DNA from: Acidobacteriota bacterium
Lineage (GTDB): Bacteria; Acidobacteriota; Terriglobia; Terriglobales; Acidobacteriaceae
DNA length: 64,000 bases
NCBI GenBank assembly: GCA_021781795.1
Contig: JAJXWA010000001.1
Coordinates: forward strand, 496,001-560,000
Direction: 5' to 3'
Each line of letters begins with the position of its first letter. Position 1 is the first letter of the stretch. Below the pieces are notes generated by a model. It made no database searches. It was not told the DNA's origin and saw only the letters and a list, made by a program, of their open reading frames with translations. Shown here one piece after another: positions 61,138-64,000 of this stretch. A program made the translations under genes and the position numbers.

Positions 61138-62031
61138 ATGAAAGCACTTCTCAAGTCAGAACTCGGTTCGATTCCCCTCCTGGGACGCGGCAAAGTGCGC
61201 GATCTCTACGCGGTCGGCGACGCGCTGCTGCTGGTCGCCACCGACCGAATTTCAGCCTTTGACCACGTCCTCGCGACGGGAATCCCCGGCAAGGGGAAGA
61301 TTCTCACCCAAATCTCGCTGTTCTGGTTCGAGATGATGCGCGAGATCCTTCCCAACCATCTGATCTCTGCCAGGGTCGAAGAATATCCGGCCAAGCTGCA
61401 AGCCTACGCGGACCAGCTGGAGGGCCGCTCGATGCTGGTAAAGCGGGCGAAGATGTTTCCCGTGGAGTGCGTGGCGCGCGGCTACCTCGCCGGCTCCGGA
61501 TGGAAGGAGTATCAGGCGTCGCAGACCGTATGCGGCATCGCCCTGCCGTCCGGTCTCAAGGATGGATCGCGGTTGCCGGAGCCCATCTTTACCCCTGCGA
61601 CCAAAAGCCAGGACGGCGCCCATGACGAAAACATCTCCTTCACCGAGACGGAGAAGCTGCTGGGCCGAGAAGACGCCGCGGAGCTGCGCCGGCTGACGCT
61701 CGCGATCTATCGCCGCGCCGCGCAGCACGCCGAGAGCTGCGGCTTGATTCTGGCAGACACTAAGTTCGAATACGGCAGGACGGACGAAGGCATCCTTCTC
61801 GCCGACGAGGTGCTCACGCCGGACTCGTCCCGCTTCTGGGACGCAGCCAACTGGTCTCCCGGCGGCGCGCAGCCCTCCTTCGACAAGCAATTTGTGCGCG
61901 ACTATCTTGAGAGCATCCAATGGAACAAGCAGGCGCCGGCGCCCGGCCTTCCTGAGGACGTCGTCGAACGCACGCAGGCCAAATATCTCGAAGCATTTCG
62001 TAGGCTCACGGGCCAGACGCTCAACCTGTAA
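61138..62031 (+). CDS. purC: phosphoribosylaminoimidazole-succinocarboxamide synthase
   Basis: LGRGKVRDLYAVGDALLLVATDRISAFD, RGYLAGSGWKEYQ, DTKFEYGR, FDKQFVRDYLE. Confidence 0.96.
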   Translation: MKALLKSELGSIPLLGRGKVRDLYAVGDALLLVATDRISAFDHVLATGIPGKGKILTQISLFWFEMMREILPNHLISARVEEYPAKLQAYADQLEGRSMLVKRAKMFPVECVARGYLAGSGWKEYQASQTVCGIALPSGLKDGSRLPEPIFTPATKSQDGAHDENISFTETEKLLGREDAAELRRLTLAIYRRAAQHAESCGLILADTKFEYGRTDEGILLADEVLTPDSSRFWDAANWSPGGAQPSFDKQFVRDYLESIQWNKQAPAPGLPEDVVERTQAKYLEAFRRLTGQTLNL

Positions 62032-62048
62032 TCCAGGAGCTGATTGAA

Positions 62049-62594
62049 GTGACGGTAGCGGATTGGACCATCGTTGCGCTGCTCGCAGGGTTTGTTTTGA
62101 CGGGCCTGATGCAGGGATTGGTGCGCTCGATCTTCACAGCGGCGGGCCTCATCGCCGGCCTGATTCTGGCGGCATGGAACTACCAAGCTATCGGACTGCC
62201 CCTGACTCGGTTCGTGGACGACTCTCAACTCGCCAATGCAATCGGTTTCCTTATTATTACGATCACTGTTCTCCTGCTCGCCGTACTGCTGGGCAGCTTC
62301 ATCGCGCACCTGCTTCACAAGATGGGCCTGGGTTGCCTCGACCGGATTGCCGGCGCCATCTTCGGACTCGCACAGGGCGTTCTTGTCGTCACCGTGGCCA
62401 TCCTCGTCACGCTGGCTTTTTACCCAAAGCAGAAATGGCTCGCCGAGTCCAGGTTACCTCCCTATTTCTTTCGTGTCTGCCATCTGAGCACGCACGTAAC
62501 ACCGAATGGCCTTGCAGGAAAAGTCCAGGGCGAACTTAAAATTCTTGAAGGCGCGTCTCCCGACTGGATGCACCGGCAAACGCCGGTGAAGTGA
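62049..62594 (+). CDS. CvpA family membrane protein
   Basis: VADWTIVALLAGFVLTGLMQGLVRSIFTAAGLIAGLILA; 4 TM; LDRIAGAIFGLAQGVLVV. Confidence 0.85.
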   Translation: MTVADWTIVALLAGFVLTGLMQGLVRSIFTAAGLIAGLILAAWNYQAIGLPLTRFVDDSQLANAIGFLIITITVLLLAVLLGSFIAHLLHKMGLGCLDRIAGAIFGLAQGVLVVTVAILVTLAFYPKQKWLAESRLPPYFFRVCHLSTHVTPNGLAGKVQGELKILEGASPDWMHRQTPVK

Positions 62595-62652
62595 AATTCG
62601 CGCGCGACTTCGGGCCATGATGTGGCAAGCTATTAGAGCGAGGTTTTTTAAC

Positions 62653-62940
62653 GTGAAACGAGAGTTGGAGAGCCTGGTCATCCAGATGCATTCGAGCGGC
62701 GTGCACTATGACGAGGCCGTGCGCGAATTCAAGAAGCAATACCTGCGTGAGGTGCTCGTGGCCAACCGGGGAAACCAGTGCAAGGCTGCCGAGGAACTGG
62801 GCATGCATCGCAACACGCTGAGCCGCACCATGGCCGAACTGGGACTCAATCTCGCGGAGGTCCGAGCCGGCCTCAAGCGTCCGCCGCGCAGCGAACGTCC
62901 TGTATTTGGAGTGATTCGCCAGGGGTATCGCCAGGGCTGA
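62653..62940 (+). CDS. Fis-type helix-turn-helix regulator
   Basis: FKKQYLREVLVANRGNQCKAAEELGMHRNTLSRTMAELGL is a Fis/NtrC C-terminal HTH. GTG start at 62653 or ATG at 62617/62620. Confidence 0.82.
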   Translation: MKRELESLVIQMHSSGVHYDEAVREFKKQYLREVLVANRGNQCKAAEELGMHRNTLSRTMAELGLNLAEVRAGLKRPPRSERPVFGVIRQGYRQG

Positions 62941-62956
62941 TCACGCCTCGGCCATC

Positions 62957-63694
62957 ATGGGAACCAATCCGCACCTCCACATTGCGCGCTTTCATGCAGA
63001 GCCCGGATTCGAGTGGGATCAGCAGAACGCGTATCTCTTCGATATTGACGGCACACTCCTGCGCAGCCGTGACCGGGTGCATTTCGACTCGATTCCCGCC
63101 GGCGTGCATCTTGTCACCGGCATTGTCGTAACGCTGGATGGAGTGGCGATCCATGGAAGCACGGACACGGCCATTCTGCGCGAAGCCTGCGCCAAGGCAG
63201 GAATTCCGGAAGAAGTGATCGAGCCACAGGTCGCCGCAATTCTCGAGGCAGTCAGCAACCACGTTGCAGAACGCCGCGAGGAACTGCAACCCTACCTGAT
63301 GCCCGGAGTGCGCGAAACACTTCACCACCTCGCGCAGCGCGGCGCCGTGCTCGGTGTTGCCACAGGAAACCTGGAAGCCATCGGCTGGATTAAGGTGGAG
63401 AAGGCAGGTCTGCGGGAATGGTTCCGCTTTGGCGGCTTCAGCGATCACTTCCCTGTCCGCTCCGAGTTGATCGGCGCCGCCGCCCACAAGGCGCGCCAAC
63501 TTGCAGGCGAGAGCGCAACCATCTGCGTCGTGGGCGATACGCCACGCGACATCGAAGCTGCGCGCGCCAATCATCTGCCCGTCATTGCAGTTGCGACTGG
63601 AAACTTCAGCTTCGAGGAACTCCTGCGTCATCGACCTACAGTTTGCACCACATCACTGGCTGATCTAATGGCAACTACCGGAGCCGCGCAGTGA
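62957..63694 (+). CDS. HAD-superfamily hydrolase (phosphoglycolate phosphatase-like)
   Basis: YLFDIDGTLLRSRD, LGVATGNLEAIG, VVGDTPRDIEAARANHLPVIAVATGNFS. Confidence 0.92.
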   Translation: MGTNPHLHIARFHAEPGFEWDQQNAYLFDIDGTLLRSRDRVHFDSIPAGVHLVTGIVVTLDGVAIHGSTDTAILREACAKAGIPEEVIEPQVAAILEAVSNHVAERREELQPYLMPGVRETLHHLAQRGAVLGVATGNLEAIGWIKVEKAGLREWFRFGGFSDHFPVRSELIGAAAHKARQLAGESATICVVGDTPRDIEAARANHLPVIAVATGNFSFEELLRHRPTVCTTSLADLMATTGAAQ

Positions 63695-64000
63695 GCCGCA
63701 GGCTTCCCTTCACGGAGAATCTTGGCGTCCAACTGGCCGCCGCCGTCTTTCTTGCCGGAGCAGGCAACCTTGCCCCTGCACAAAGCGCAACAAGCCCGGC
63801 GACCGGGTTCGTCGTAGCGCCTGCCACGAACGCCGACGGCGCGAGCGTGAGTCGCAAAGACCGGCGTAAAGCCGAACGGCTCTACCTTGAAGCAGCGCGC
63901 CTCTTTGACAAACAGGACTTTGAAGGGGCACGCATCGACTTTGAGCTCGCTGCCGCACTGGACCCAGGCAATACGAACTACAGGCCGTCTGCGCTGCTGG
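63691..64000 (+). CDS. secreted TPR-containing protein, N-terminus only (possibly secretin-type)
   Basis: Open frame from GTG at 63691 (GTGA overlap with HAD stop) to the window edge: signal-like segment, then DRRKAERLYLEAARLFDKQDFEGARIDFELAAALDPGNTNYR (TPR-like). Confidence 0.6.
   Translation, partial: MSRRLPFTENLGVQLAAAVFLAGAGNLAPAQSATSPATGFVVAPATNADGASVSRKDRRKAERLYLEAARLFDKQDFEGARIDFELAAALDPGNTNYRPSALL

Overview
High-GC, gene-dense 64 kb bacterial chromosomal window. Gene content and protein style (VWFA-related secreted protein, GH3/GH29/GH13 enzymes, SBBP-repeat lipoprotein) suggest an Acidobacteriota-type genome, but this is an inference. I found no rRNA, CRISPR array, prophage or IS element. 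Main blocks: a GH13 alpha-amylase-like gene cut by the left edge; a TetR gene coupled to a truncated TolC-like ORF; ilvA; tRNA-Leu(GAG)-secG; an octaheme (8x CXXCH) HAO-like cytochrome overlapping an uncharacterised membrane-protein gene; dnaE; an arginine cluster argR-C-B-D-F-H plus an ArgA-like GNAT; hypF, a NiCoT-like permease and a complete hoxEFUYHW NAD-linked [NiFe] hydrogenase operon; GH29 fucosidase; pyruvate:ferredoxin oxidoreductase coupled to a DHOD-like flavoprotein; feoAB; an ABC-F ATPase; recQ; oxyR; smc; purC-cvpA-Fis-like-HAD; and a TPR/secretin-like ORF cut by the right edge. The best hunting leads are the octaheme cytochrome/membrane-protein pair, nested palindromes in the hox promoter, a paired operator straddling the feoAB -10 element, tandem ARG boxes in front of argR, the argH/argA-like overlap, an acidic insertion in the SMC head, and several strong intergenic hairpins. 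Most long ORFs antisense to these genes in the supplied track are high-GC shadow ORFs. Everything here was read by eye without database searches.
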